Below, piece after piece: positions 51,219 to 59,872 of a stretch of DNA of 64,000 nucleotides (position 1 is the stretch's first letter; the number at the start of each line of letters is the position of its first letter). Position numbers and translations under genes: made by a program. The notes under the pieces are model-generated. The model did no database searches and was not told where the DNA came from. It worked only from the letters and a program-made list of their open reading frames with translations. The stretch is taken from NCBI GenBank assembly GCA_023667395.1, contig JAMPAC010000006.1, forward strand, positions 1-64,000, read 5' to 3'. This stretch comes from Blautia sp. (GTDB lineage Bacteria; Bacillota; Clostridia; Lachnospirales; Lachnospiraceae).

Positions 51219-51890
51219 ATGACCGGAAAATTATTTTGTCAGGCAATCATAAAATTCATAACGGGCGTCCTGATCGTTGGCGCTCTTCTGTTCTTGCCTG
51301 CAGGAACCTTTGCCTATTGGCAGGCCTGGCTTCTATTGGCAGCGCTCTTTTTTCCCATGTTTTTCGCCGGTATTGTTATGATGCTTAAAGATCCGGAATT
51401 ACTGCAGAAAAGACTGAATGCCAATGAGAAGGAAACGGAACAGAAACAGGTCATAGCGCTTTCCGGCATCATGTTCCTGGCAGCGTTCATGATTGCAGGG
51501 CTGAACATCCGGTTTGGCTGGCTGATACTGCCAGCATGGCTTTCTTATACAGCCGCCATCATCTTCCTGGCCGCCTATGTCCTCTATGCGGAAGTCCTCA
51601 GGGAAAACAGGTATCTCTCAAGGACAGTAGAGGTGCAGGAAGACCAGAAAGTGATCGACACCGGATTGTACGGAATCGTCAGACACCCCATGTATACGGC
51701 GACGCTGTTTCTTTTCCTCTCCATGCCGCTTATTCTGGGTTCCGTGTTCTCATTTTTGATCCTGTTGCTTTACATTCCGATCATACGAAAGAGAATCCAG
51801 AATGAAGAAAAGGTGCTGGAACAGGGACTAAAAGGATATCTTGAATATGAAAAAAAGGTAAAATACAGGATGATATCTTATATTTGGTAG
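51219..51890 (+). CDS. ICMT-like membrane methyltransferase
   Basis: This 223-residue polytopic protein belongs to the isoprenylcysteine carboxyl methyltransferase/phospholipid methyltransferase-like family. Five or so hydrophobic segments are followed by the SAM-binding signature GLYGIVRHPMYTATLF and a late acidic QNEEKVLEQGLKGYLEY. GGGAGG lies upstream of the ATG. Bacteria lack prenylated proteins, so the substrate is more likely a lipid or small molecule. It is one of the few plus-strand genes. Confidence 0.85.
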   Translation: MTGKLFCQAIIKFITGVLIVGALLFLPAGTFAYWQAWLLLAALFFPMFFAGIVMMLKDPELLQKRLNANEKETEQKQVIALSGIMFLAAFMIAGLNIRFGWLILPAWLSYTAAIIFLAAYVLYAEVLRENRYLSRTVEVQEDQKVIDTGLYGIVRHPMYTATLFLFLSMPLILGSVFSFLILLLYIPIIRKRIQNEEKVLEQGLKGYLEYEKKVKYRMISYIW

Positions 51891-51954
51891 GCAGACCACA
51901 TCCTGATCATAAGGTCGGGTAGACCTAAAAATAATAGAAAGGAATCAGCAGACG

Positions 51955-52536
51955 ATGGAAAAATTTTGTTTTGAAATTCCCAGCATCGCCAGAAAAGAAG
52001 ACGCCATAACATTCATAAATGAATTTTACGAGTTCAAGTCCGAAATAAGCGGCTCCGGGGGATTACATAAATTCCTGGATGACTATGAAGGCTGGCTGGA
52101 CAAACTGCAAAGAGATCAGGCCAGAACAGTCAGCGAAAAAAGAGTACCGTCAAGAACTTACTTCCTGGTCAGGAAAAATGATAACAAAATCATCGGTATG
52201 ACCAATATAAGATTAGCCCTGAACGAGACCCTGAAAAAACGCGGAGGACATATCGGCTACAGCATCAGACCCACGGAAAGAGGAAAAGGATATAATAAGA
52301 TAAACCTGTACTCAGGCCTGAAAGTATGCCAGGAACACAACATCCCTAAAGTCCTGATGGATGCGGACCAATCCAATCCCGCCTCATGGAAAACAATGGA
52401 AGCCTTAGGCGGCATAAAAACAAGAGAATACCTTGACGAAGAAAACGCCCGCAACATCGTCAAAGCCTACGCGATCGACGTAAATAAAAGCCTGCGCGAT
52501 TATTCCGCCATCTACGAGCCCATGCTGGAGCAATGA
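51955..52536 (+). CDS. GNAT family N-acetyltransferase
   Basis: This 193-residue acyltransferase has HIGYSIRPTERGKGYNKINLYSGLKVCQEH in overlapping pieces (acetyl-CoA motif RPTERGKGY) and DADQSNPASWKTMEALGG. GAAAGGAATCAGCAGACG precedes the start. It follows the methyltransferase gene by about 65 bases in the same direction and is followed by a strong hairpin, so the two likely form a short operon. Confidence 0.88.
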   Translation: MEKFCFEIPSIARKEDAITFINEFYEFKSEISGSGGLHKFLDDYEGWLDKLQRDQARTVSEKRVPSRTYFLVRKNDNKIIGMTNIRLALNETLKKRGGHIGYSIRPTERGKGYNKINLYSGLKVCQEHNIPKVLMDADQSNPASWKTMEALGGIKTREYLDEENARNIVKAYAIDVNKSLRDYSAIYEPMLEQ

Positions 52537-52564
52537 AATTCCCCGCAGCTTGCTGCGGGGAATT
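52537..52564 (+). terminator. Hairpin behind the acetyltransferase gene
   Basis: A perfect inverted repeat AATTCCCCGCAGC/GCTGCGGGGAATT starts right after the stop codon. It lacks a long U-run, but position and stability suggest termination or 3' protection. Confidence 0.65.
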
Positions 52565-52979
52565 AAACCCTTCTTTAGATTAAAACCAGAAAAGCACAAA
52601 AATGAATAAAAAGTTTCAAAACAAACCAAATAGCATAAACACCTCCCCCAAAAATGCCACAAATCCTGCAAATCACCCCAACATCCGCCCCAATCCTCCA
52701 CCCCACCATTCGGAATACAGCCCCTCCGTGGTAAGATATTCCTCCTCCAGTCCACATATTCCCCCCATGTTCGGAATACAGGCATCAGGGCGGCGGGACT
52801 ATCTGCTGTGGCGTGAGCGAGATGTGGAGAGGAGACTCAGGCAAGGGGAGCCGGCTGGCGAGCATTGCCGCGCATTGAGGCTCCTCGCAACGCCCATCGA
52901 GCCGTCACAGCAGATAGTCCCGCCGCCCTGATGCCGTCCCATTCCGCCCCCATCCCCCATTCCATCCCATTCCGCCACA
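52565..52979. other. Non-coding gap between convergent genes
   Basis: The gap contains a C-rich stretch with two copies of TTCGGAATACAG (near 52711 and 52770), the 29-bp inverted-repeat element at 52782-52934, and further short C-rich direct repeats (CCCATTCC). No gene can be supported. Confidence 0.7.
52782..52934. repeat. 153-bp element bounded by perfect 29-bp inverted repeats
   Basis: The arms at 52782-52810 and 52906-52934 are exact reverse complements (beginning GCATCAGGGCGGCGGGAC). The 95-base interior has a second stem, GAGGAGACTCA against TGAGGCTCCTC. It could be a structured RNA or a small mobile palindromic element. Confidence 0.8.
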
Positions 52980-54425
52980 TCATCCCCCATACTCCCGTAT
53001 CCTCCCGCACACCCCTCCCGACAGCCAGAGCACGCAGATCAGGTTCGGCACCGCCATCAGCGCATTACAGATATCCGACAGGTTCCACACCACCTCCAGC
53101 GAGCACACGCATCCCACGAACGCCATCAGCGCATACACAAAGCGGTACCAGATATTATAAGCCACCTTCCCCCTCATCAAAAACTCAAACGCCCTCTCCC
53201 CCTGATACGCCCAGCCTGCAATGGTGGCAAAGGCAAACAGCACAATACTGACGCTGATGAACTTCTCCCCCCAGTCCCCCAGCGTGCTCTGAAACGCCGC
53301 AAGGGTCAGCGCCGTCCCGGTCAAGGGATTCCCTTTCGCGTCCGTCATGCCAAATGTCCCCGATACCGCCAGCGCCAGCCCGGTCAGGGAACACATCACC
53401 ACCGTGTCCAAAAACACCCCCGTCATGCTGATATACCCCTGCTTCACGGGATCCTCCGTATCCGCCGCAGCGGCGGAGATCCCTGCGGCGCCCAGCCCGG
53501 CCTCATTGGAAAAGATTCCCCTGGAAACGCCCCAGCGCAGGGACTGTCCCGCAGAAACCAGTACCGTGCCGAACAATCCGCCGGACACCGCCCGGGGACA
53601 AAACGCCGCCGTCAGGATCCCTCCCAGGGCAAGAGGCAGGTTCTGCCAGTGGGTCACGATCACTGCAACCGTCCCCAGCAGGTAAAAGATTCCCATAAAA
53701 GGCACCATCAACCGAGTCAGTTTCGCAATGTGACCGATCCCGCCCAACACGATCAGGATCGTCAGCACCGTCACTGCCAGGGCCGTGGCCGCCCTGGGCA
53801 CCTGAAAGGTAACATACAAGGCGTCCGCAATGGAATTTGCCTGGGTCATGTTTCCCATGCCAAAGGAAGCAAAAACCGCAAACAGCGCAAAAAGAAATCC
53901 CAGTATCCTCCCCGGCAGCTTTCCCGGAAGCGCGGCCGCCATGGTATACATGGGACCTCCCACCGTCTGCCCCGCTTCGTTTTTGCCTCGATATGTAACG
54001 GATAAGGTGCTCTCCACCAGCTTCGTGGCCATGCCGATGAGGCTGGCCGCCACCATCCAGAACAAGGCTCCCGGCCCGCCCAGCGCCATGGCCGTGGCAA
54101 CCCCTATGATATTTCCCGTCCCCATGGTGGCAGCCAGTTCCGTGGTCAGGGAGGAGAGAGCCGATATCTGGCCGGAGGAAGCGGAACGCTTCCGCGCGCG
54201 CCGGGACGGCCTCCGTCCTGACGGCGTCGGCTCTTTCCCCTGTGCGGCAGGCCTTTGCTTCTCCCTGCCCAGCGCACAGGCAAAGGCAAATTTCAGGTTT
54301 TTAAGAGGCAGGAACCGCAGCCTGACCATCAGGTAGATTCCCGTTCCCAGCAGCAGGAACAACAGCCACGGCCCCCACACAAGATCGTCAATCTTCCTGA
54401 TCCACTCTTCGATCTTCAATATCAT
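52980..54425 (-). CDS. AGCS family sodium:alanine symporter
   Basis: This 481-residue transporter couples Na+ to uptake of alanine or glycine. The family signature is in GTGIYLMVRLRFLPLKNL and ATMGTGNIIGVATAMALGGPGALFWM in pieces; about ten hydrophobic segments follow. A basic, low-complexity insert of about 35 residues (PAAQGKEPTPSGRRPSRRAR) occupies the loop after the first helices and is unusual for the family. The gene follows a terminator. Confidence 0.93.
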   Translation of the reverse strand: MILKIEEWIRKIDDLVWGPWLLFLLLGTGIYLMVRLRFLPLKNLKFAFACALGREKQRPAAQGKEPTPSGRRPSRRARKRSASSGQISALSSLTTELAATMGTGNIIGVATAMALGGPGALFWMVAASLIGMATKLVESTLSVTYRGKNEAGQTVGGPMYTMAAALPGKLPGRILGFLFALFAVFASFGMGNMTQANSIADALYVTFQVPRAATALAVTVLTILIVLGGIGHIAKLTRLMVPFMGIFYLLGTVAVIVTHWQNLPLALGGILTAAFCPRAVSGGLFGTVLVSAGQSLRWGVSRGIFSNEAGLGAAGISAAAADTEDPVKQGYISMTGVFLDTVVMCSLTGLALAVSGTFGMTDAKGNPLTGTALTLAAFQSTLGDWGEKFISVSIVLFAFATIAGWAYQGERAFEFLMRGKVAYNIWYRFVYALMAFVGCVCSLEVVWNLSDICNALMAVPNLICVLWLSGGVCGRIREYGG

Positions 54426-54429
54426 AAAA

Positions 54430-54471
54430 CCTCTGTCCTGATATATTATTAAAAATATATCGGTACAGAGG
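54430..54471 (-). terminator. Terminator behind the regulatory operon
   Basis: A long stem CCTCTGT...GATATAT/ATATATC...ACAGAGG followed by TTTTAT on the minus strand lies directly behind the stop of the membrane-anchored protein gene. Confidence 0.75.
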
Positions 54472-54476
54472 CTTAA

Positions 54477-55553
54477 TTATTCCTGTGATTGCGATTCTTC
54501 CTCCGCCTGGAATTCCGGGATCAATTCATAGATCGCCGGAAAACCTACGGTAATATTGCGGATTTTCCATGGATAATAAACGGACTCGGGCATCTGCATC
54601 CGGAAGATCAGGCGTCCCTCCCCATAGGGAAACGTGTATTCCAGCCTGTTTCCGCCATCCCATACCAGCATTGTGGGGTGGATCCGCAAAAAATCCAGCC
54701 ACTGTTCTTCCTCCTCATCCGCAACCCCAAGCTTTAACCTGAGTTCAGAAAGCGCTGCATCACCGATTTCCATCCCGGCGAAATCCGTCGTATATCCATA
54801 GATACTCCCGACGGCGTTGTAATACAGATCATAATATTGAAAGAAATCCGATTCCGTCAGGCCGCTGTAAAGATACGCAAGTATCATCCACCCATCCTCA
54901 TCCAGGATATCTTCCGCAGTGGCGCCTAGAAATTCTTCCAGGCTGTGCTCACTGTAAGAATACTCCGGAATGGTTGCGCCCGTATCCGCCTGCAGTCCGT
55001 ACAGTTCCCCCGTATTCGCTTCCACCAGCAGCTTATAAGTTCCTATGGACTCGTCGGAATTTTCCAGTTCAATGTACCACAGGATAAAATTCACGCCCCT
55101 GGCGTAATCGTCGCTGTAGATCACATACTGTTTCCATGCAGTGACCTGGCACTGAAAGATCCTGTCCGTGACCAGCCCCGCTTCCAGCAGCGCCAAGATG
55201 CGGTCATTGTACAATCCGTTATCCGAATACAGGAAATCCTGCAGTTCGGCCATATCTGTCAGTTCCTCCGACGCCACATAATAATGGGTGCTCCCGTCCT
55301 GGTTTTCCGCAAAATTGATCATCCGCCGGTAAAAAGAGGATTCATAGTTGGTGCTCAAAACAGCCACATCCACGTTTTCCCGCTCCTCCAGCACCGTGTC
55401 GCTGCACCGCATGCTGTCCTGGATGCCAAAGAGCCATCCCGGACTGAAAAAAGCCATGCCCACCAGGGCTGTGAGCGCCAGTATGGACACGGCGTAAACC
55501 TTTCTGGTCCGGGGCTTATTCCTACGCCTGTTTTGCTTTCTTTTTCCGCTCAT
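54477..55553 (-). CDS. Membrane-anchored extracytoplasmic protein of a two-component operon
   Basis: This 358-residue protein has a very basic N-terminus (GKRKQNRRRNKPRTRK), one membrane segment at about 18-42 and a large acidic extracytoplasmic part. I do not recognise the domain. It overlaps the end of the histidine kinase gene by 32 bases, so it is translated from the same messenger and may be a sensor partner or target of the kinase; this is inferred from position. Confidence 0.7.
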   Translation of the reverse strand: MSGKRKQNRRRNKPRTRKVYAVSILALTALVGMAFFSPGWLFGIQDSMRCSDTVLEERENVDVAVLSTNYESSFYRRMINFAENQDGSTHYYVASEELTDMAELQDFLYSDNGLYNDRILALLEAGLVTDRIFQCQVTAWKQYVIYSDDYARGVNFILWYIELENSDESIGTYKLLVEANTGELYGLQADTGATIPEYSYSEHSLEEFLGATAEDILDEDGWMILAYLYSGLTESDFFQYYDLYYNAVGSIYGYTTDFAGMEIGDAALSELRLKLGVADEEEEQWLDFLRIHPTMLVWDGGNRLEYTFPYGEGRLIFRMQMPESVYYPWKIRNITVGFPAIYELIPEFQAEEESQSQE

Positions 55554-57003
55554 CCGTTCTTTCCTTCTTCGGCAATACCGCCGGAAACACTACCTTCATG
55601 ACCGTTCCCTCGCCCAGTTTGCTGTCGATCTTCAGCACCCCGTCGTGCAGCTTGATGATCTTATGGCACAGCGCCATGCCAATCCCCGCGCCGCCCTCCC
55701 TGCGGGAGCGGGACTTGTCCACCATGTAGAACGCCTCCGTGATGCGGCTGATCTCCTCCTGCGGAATGCCTCGTCCGTTGTCCACCACCTTGATCTCATA
55801 CCTGCCGTCTTCCAGATTTTTCCCCTTCAGCCAGATAAACCCGCGCTCCCCCTTATCCATGGCTTTCGCCGCGTTATCCAGCAGATTGTATAGCAGGGAC
55901 AGCAACAGTTCCATATCCCCCAGGATCATGCCCTTATCCATATCCACTTTTCCATGGATATTTTTCTGCGCCCAGATGGGCCGCACGGTAGCCCTGATAT
56001 TCTCCTCCAGAAGCTTTGTCTGGATCGGTCTGTTTTCCAGGGGATTCTTGTCCATGCTAACCAGTTCCAGCAGCTTATACGACAGGCTCTCCAGGCGTTT
56101 TCCCTGGCTGTAGATGTAGAAAGTGGCCTCCGCCCGCTCCTCCTCCGATATCTTCATGGAATTCATCATATCCGCGTAACCGATGATGGAAGTCAGCGGC
56201 GTCTTCAGTTCATGGGCAAAGGCGGCCGTGAAATCCTCTTTCTGCTTTGCCTCCAGCGCTTTCGCCTCCGCCTGCTCCACCAGCCTGTCCGCCATGCGGT
56301 TAAAATTCCGCGCCAGTTCCCCGATCTCGTCCCCGCTCTTGTTGGAAGAACGCAGTTCCATCCGCCCGTCCGCGATCTGCTTGGCCACCCGGTCCAGGCT
56401 GCGGATGGGTCTGGTGATATATCTGGACAGCCCATAAATACCGATGCTGCCCACCGCCAGCAGGCCAAGGAGCGCAGTGCGGTACTGCCGCAGCAGATTC
56501 TGACGGTTCTCATAGATCGGCGTCAGTTCCCGGCACAGACCCAGATACAGGGGATTCTGCGCCGCAGTGGTGACCGTGACCGTGAACATATAGTAGGCGT
56601 CCTCAAATCTCCTGATGCAATAGCCGTATGTGTTCCCCGCCCTTGCCATGGAATCCGCCAGACTGCCGATCTCCCCGTCAAATCCTCCCCTGACCGCGTA
56701 ATCCTCCCCGGCGAAATAAGAGCCGTCCTCCTTAAGCACAAAAAGGCGGCTGCCATCCCGCTCCACGCTGTCCGTGATGCTGTCCAGGGTCCGGCTGACC
56801 GCGTAATCCCCGCCGAATTCCTCCATGGAACGGTAGCCCATCTCAAACAGAAAGGCGAACATCCTGCTCTCGCTGTTCCCCCTTTCGATCTCCTTGTCGA
56901 GAAGCTGTGAAAAATTGGAGGAGAGCAGCCAGCTTCCGAAAGCCATGAAGATCACGGTCAATAATGCAGTTGTGGCAAGAAACAGCTTGTCTGAAAATCT
57001 CAT
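55522..57003 (-). CDS. Sensor histidine kinase
   Basis: This 493-residue kinase has a membrane segment near the N-terminus and a second at about 170, an extracytoplasmic sensor region between them, a HAMP linker (RSLDRVAKQIADGRMELRSSN region), the phosphorylated His in FAHELKTPLTSIIGY, and the ATPase with LLDNAAKAMDKG, DNGRGIP and GGAGIGMALCHKI. The start overlaps the response regulator stop as ATGA. The signal is unknown. Confidence 0.94.
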   Translation of the reverse strand: MRFSDKLFLATTALLTVIFMAFGSWLLSSNFSQLLDKEIERGNSESRMFAFLFEMGYRSMEEFGGDYAVSRTLDSITDSVERDGSRLFVLKEDGSYFAGEDYAVRGGFDGEIGSLADSMARAGNTYGYCIRRFEDAYYMFTVTVTTAAQNPLYLGLCRELTPIYENRQNLLRQYRTALLGLLAVGSIGIYGLSRYITRPIRSLDRVAKQIADGRMELRSSNKSGDEIGELARNFNRMADRLVEQAEAKALEAKQKEDFTAAFAHELKTPLTSIIGYADMMNSMKISEEERAEATFYIYSQGKRLESLSYKLLELVSMDKNPLENRPIQTKLLEENIRATVRPIWAQKNIHGKVDMDKGMILGDMELLLSLLYNLLDNAAKAMDKGERGFIWLKGKNLEDGRYEIKVVDNGRGIPQEEISRITEAFYMVDKSRSRREGGAGIGMALCHKIIKLHDGVLKIDSKLGEGTVMKVVFPAVLPKKERTDERKKKAKQA

Positions 57004-57656
57004 TCTGCCTCCAGGCGGTAACCTACCTTATATACTGCGGAAATCTCGTTGTCCCAGTTCAGCTTCTTTTTCAGCCTCTGGATATGCAGGTCCACGGTCC
57101 TGCTCTGCCCCATATATTCCCCGCCCCAGACCGTCTCGTAGATGGTCTCGCGGTACAGCGCGATATTGCGGTTCCTGGCAAGCAGAAGCAGCAGGTCGAA
57201 TTCCTTCATGGTGAGGGGAATCTGCTCCCCGTCCCTGGTGACGGCCCGGGAAGCGGTGTCGATGACGATGTCGAAGACTTCCATCACGCTCTCCGTCTTG
57301 TGATACCTGCGCAGGACGGCCTCCACCCTGGCCAGCAGTTCCACGATCTCAAAGGGCTTGGTGAGGTAATCGTCCGCCCCCATCCTCAGCCCTTTCACTT
57401 TATTTTCCGTAGTCCCCAGCGCTGTCAGGAAGATCACCGGCAGTTCCAGCGTCCTGGCGTAGTCCATCAGTTCATAACCGTTGATCCCCGGAAGCATCAC
57501 ATCCAGCAGCACCAGGTCCGGTTTCTCCTTTTCCATACAGTCTGCGGCGGTTTCCCCGTCCGCCGCCCAGATACAGTTATAGCCCGCCCTCCGCAGATTC
57601 ATTTTGATCAGATTGGCGATAGGCTCCTCATCCTCCGCGATCAAAATCTTTAACAT
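57000..57656 (-). CDS. OmpR/PhoB-type response regulator
   Basis: This 218-residue regulator has a receiver domain with the acidic pocket (IAEDEE), phosphorylated Asp in VLLDVMLPGINGYE and the Lys in YLTKPFE, followed by a winged-helix DNA-binding domain (LTMKEFDLLLLLARN, RTVDLHIQRLKKKL). It is the first gene of the three-gene operon with the kinase and the membrane-anchored protein. Confidence 0.95.
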   Translation of the reverse strand: MLKILIAEDEEPIANLIKMNLRRAGYNCIWAADGETAADCMEKEKPDLVLLDVMLPGINGYELMDYARTLELPVIFLTALGTTENKVKGLRMGADDYLTKPFEIVELLARVEAVLRRYHKTESVMEVFDIVIDTASRAVTRDGEQIPLTMKEFDLLLLLARNRNIALYRETIYETVWGGEYMGQSRTVDLHIQRLKKKLNWDNEISAVYKVGYRLEAE

Positions 57657-57768
57657 CCTGTTCCCCCATTTCCGTCGGTTTATCCGGAACCGGTATTATC
57701 CTGAAAATATGTCTGATCCCGAACAATCCTATTCTGTACCATTTTTGTATCGGTTTTGTATCATCCGA

Positions 57769-57908
57769 GCAACAGTTCAAACAGCTCTTTCCGCGAAGTC
57801 AAAATTGTGTCCCTATACAATTTTGCGAGACTTGTGAGCGCCAAAACGCATTTTTTTGCGTTTTGTGTGCATTCTCGTAACAGTTCAGTGTCCTGTCTGA
57901 ACTGTTAC
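57769..57908 (-). mobile_element. MITE-like element, copy 2
   Basis: This 140-bp copy of the element at 38.2 kb lies in reverse orientation. Its ends are GCAACAGTTCAAACAG and CTGTCTGAACTGTTAC (14 of 16 paired). It shares the ACTGAACTGTTACGAG sub-terminal motif and ACACAAAACGCAAAA, but lacks the small internal hairpin of copy 1, which accounts for the length difference. It fills most of the gap between recQ and the response regulator gene. Confidence 0.8.
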
Positions 57909-57940
57909 TCATCCAACCCGCGGACGCCGCCATATTTTCC

Positions 57941-59854
57941 CTATCCAAAATAATATTTTCCTTTCACACCGCCGGTAAATTCCTTTATCCTGTCTATAAA
58001 ACGCTCCCCGTATTTCTCATATTTATGTTCGCCCACTCCGGTGACGCGCAGCATCTCCGCCCTGGTAAAGGGAAGCCGTACGCACATATCCACCAGCGTC
58101 TTGTCGGAAAAGACGATGTAGGGCGGAACGGCCTCCTCCCTTGCAATTTCCGTGCGCAGGGCACGCAGGGCGTCGAAGCATTCCAGTCCTTTGGAATTCA
58201 GGATATCCGACCTGCGGCTGTTTTTCCGTGTGCGGGAGCCTTCCTTCTCAGAACCGCCAGAGCCGTCCGCGCCGGAACCGCCTTTCTGCCCGGACGCATT
58301 GGCCTGCAGCGGTATCTTCATCGTAACCTCTCTTCCGCCGTCCGCCACCTCCGCCGCCAGGGGCGTCAGTTTTAACAGCGCGTACTTATCCTTAGTCTGG
58401 CAGAGGATACCGTCCTGAAGAAGCTTCTGGATCAGCTTTTTGATCTCCGCTTCCCGCATCTTATTTAAGGCGCCAAAGGAGGCGTAGCGGTTTACCCTGT
58501 ATTCCCGCAGCTTGGCGGTTTCCCCGCCCATCAGCGTCCCGGTCACCACGTTGATGCCGAAACGCCCGCCCTGCTCCCTGATACACCGGATCACAGCCCA
58601 GGCTTCCTCCGTCATGTTTTTCTCCGTATATTCCCTGCTGCAGTTGGAACAGTTGCCGCAGTCCTCGCCCTTTTCCCCGAAATACCGGAGGATGTAACGC
58701 CGCAGGCAGTCCGTGGTGGTGCAGTAGACAGTCATGATCCGCAGCCGCTCCTCGTCCCGCTCGCGGATCGCCTGCAGTTCCTCTTGGTCAAAAGTTTCCT
58801 CTTTCTGCTCCTTATTCTCGATCAGGAACCGGTTCACCATCACATCCTGGGGCGAATACAGCAGGATGCATTCCGACGGCTCCCCGTCCCTGCCCGCGCG
58901 TCCCGCCTCCTGATAATAGTTCTCCATGCTCTGGGGCATGTTATAGTGGATCACATAACGCACATTGGACTTGTCGATCCCCATGCCGAAGGCGTTGGTG
59001 GCCACCATCACAGGCTTCCTGTCATAGATGAAATCGTCCTGGTTACATTTGCGCTCTTCCGCCGACAGACCCGCGTGATACCTGGTCACGGGCAGATCCA
59101 GCCGACACAGCATTTCATGCACCTGCTCCACATTCTTCCGGGTGGCGCAGTAGATGATGCCGCTGTCGCCGCCATGCCCCAGCACATAATCCGCCAGGAA
59201 AGCGCTCCTGCGTTTCGGGGTCTCCACGCCGAAATAGAGGTTTTTCCTGTCAAATCCGGTCACAAGGATCTCCGGATCCTGCAGTCCCAGGACGCAGATG
59301 ATATCCTCCTTTACCGCTCCCGTGGCCGTGGCCGTGAACGCGCTGATCACAGGCCGCAGGGGCAGCTGTTCCACAAAGCGGACGATTTTCAGATAGCTGG
59401 GTCTAAAATCCTGTCCCCACTGGGAAATGCAGTGAGCCTCGTCCACGGCCACCATGCTGATCTCCACATTCCGCGCAAACCACAGGAAAGAGGATGTCTC
59501 CAGGCGTTCCGGCGCCACATAGATAATCTTGTACTGCCCTGCCGCAGCCAGCTGCAGAGCCTTTGCTATTTGGTTTTCCGTCAGGGAACTGTTGATATAG
59601 GCCGCATGGATGCCTGCGTGATTCAGAGCCTGAACCTGATCCTTCATCAGGGAGATCAGAGGAGAAATGACCAGCGTGATCCCGGGAAGCATCAGCGCGG
59701 GAACCTGATAACATATGGACTTCCCCGCCCCGGTGGGCATGATCCCCAGCACATCCCTGCCGCTTAGGATACTGTCCGTGAGAAGTTCCTGCCCCTCCCG
59801 GAACGCGTCATATCCGAAGTATTTTTTCAGTATTGCGTATTTATCCATCCGCAT
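57941..59854 (-). CDS. recQ: ATP-dependent DNA helicase RecQ
   Basis: This 637-residue 3'-5' helicase has PTGAGKSICYQVPAL (motif I), VDEAHCISQWG (motif II), the RecQ zinc-binding Cys in CLRRYILRYFGEKGEDCGNC in pieces, and an HRDC domain at about 545-625. A Gly/Ser-rich linker (GQKGGSGADGSGGSEKEGS) precedes the HRDC domain. RecQ works in recombination and fork repair. It lies behind the his genes. Confidence 0.95.
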   Translation of the reverse strand: MRMDKYAILKKYFGYDAFREGQELLTDSILSGRDVLGIMPTGAGKSICYQVPALMLPGITLVISPLISLMKDQVQALNHAGIHAAYINSSLTENQIAKALQLAAAGQYKIIYVAPERLETSSFLWFARNVEISMVAVDEAHCISQWGQDFRPSYLKIVRFVEQLPLRPVISAFTATATGAVKEDIICVLGLQDPEILVTGFDRKNLYFGVETPKRRSAFLADYVLGHGGDSGIIYCATRKNVEQVHEMLCRLDLPVTRYHAGLSAEERKCNQDDFIYDRKPVMVATNAFGMGIDKSNVRYVIHYNMPQSMENYYQEAGRAGRDGEPSECILLYSPQDVMVNRFLIENKEQKEETFDQEELQAIRERDEERLRIMTVYCTTTDCLRRYILRYFGEKGEDCGNCSNCSREYTEKNMTEEAWAVIRCIREQGGRFGINVVTGTLMGGETAKLREYRVNRYASFGALNKMREAEIKKLIQKLLQDGILCQTKDKYALLKLTPLAAEVADGGREVTMKIPLQANASGQKGGSGADGSGGSEKEGSRTRKNSRRSDILNSKGLECFDALRALRTEIAREEAVPPYIVFSDKTLVDMCVRLPFTRAEMLRVTGVGEHKYEKYGERFIDRIKEFTGGVKGKYYFG

Positions 59855-59872
59855 TCTCCTTTTATTGCGGTT

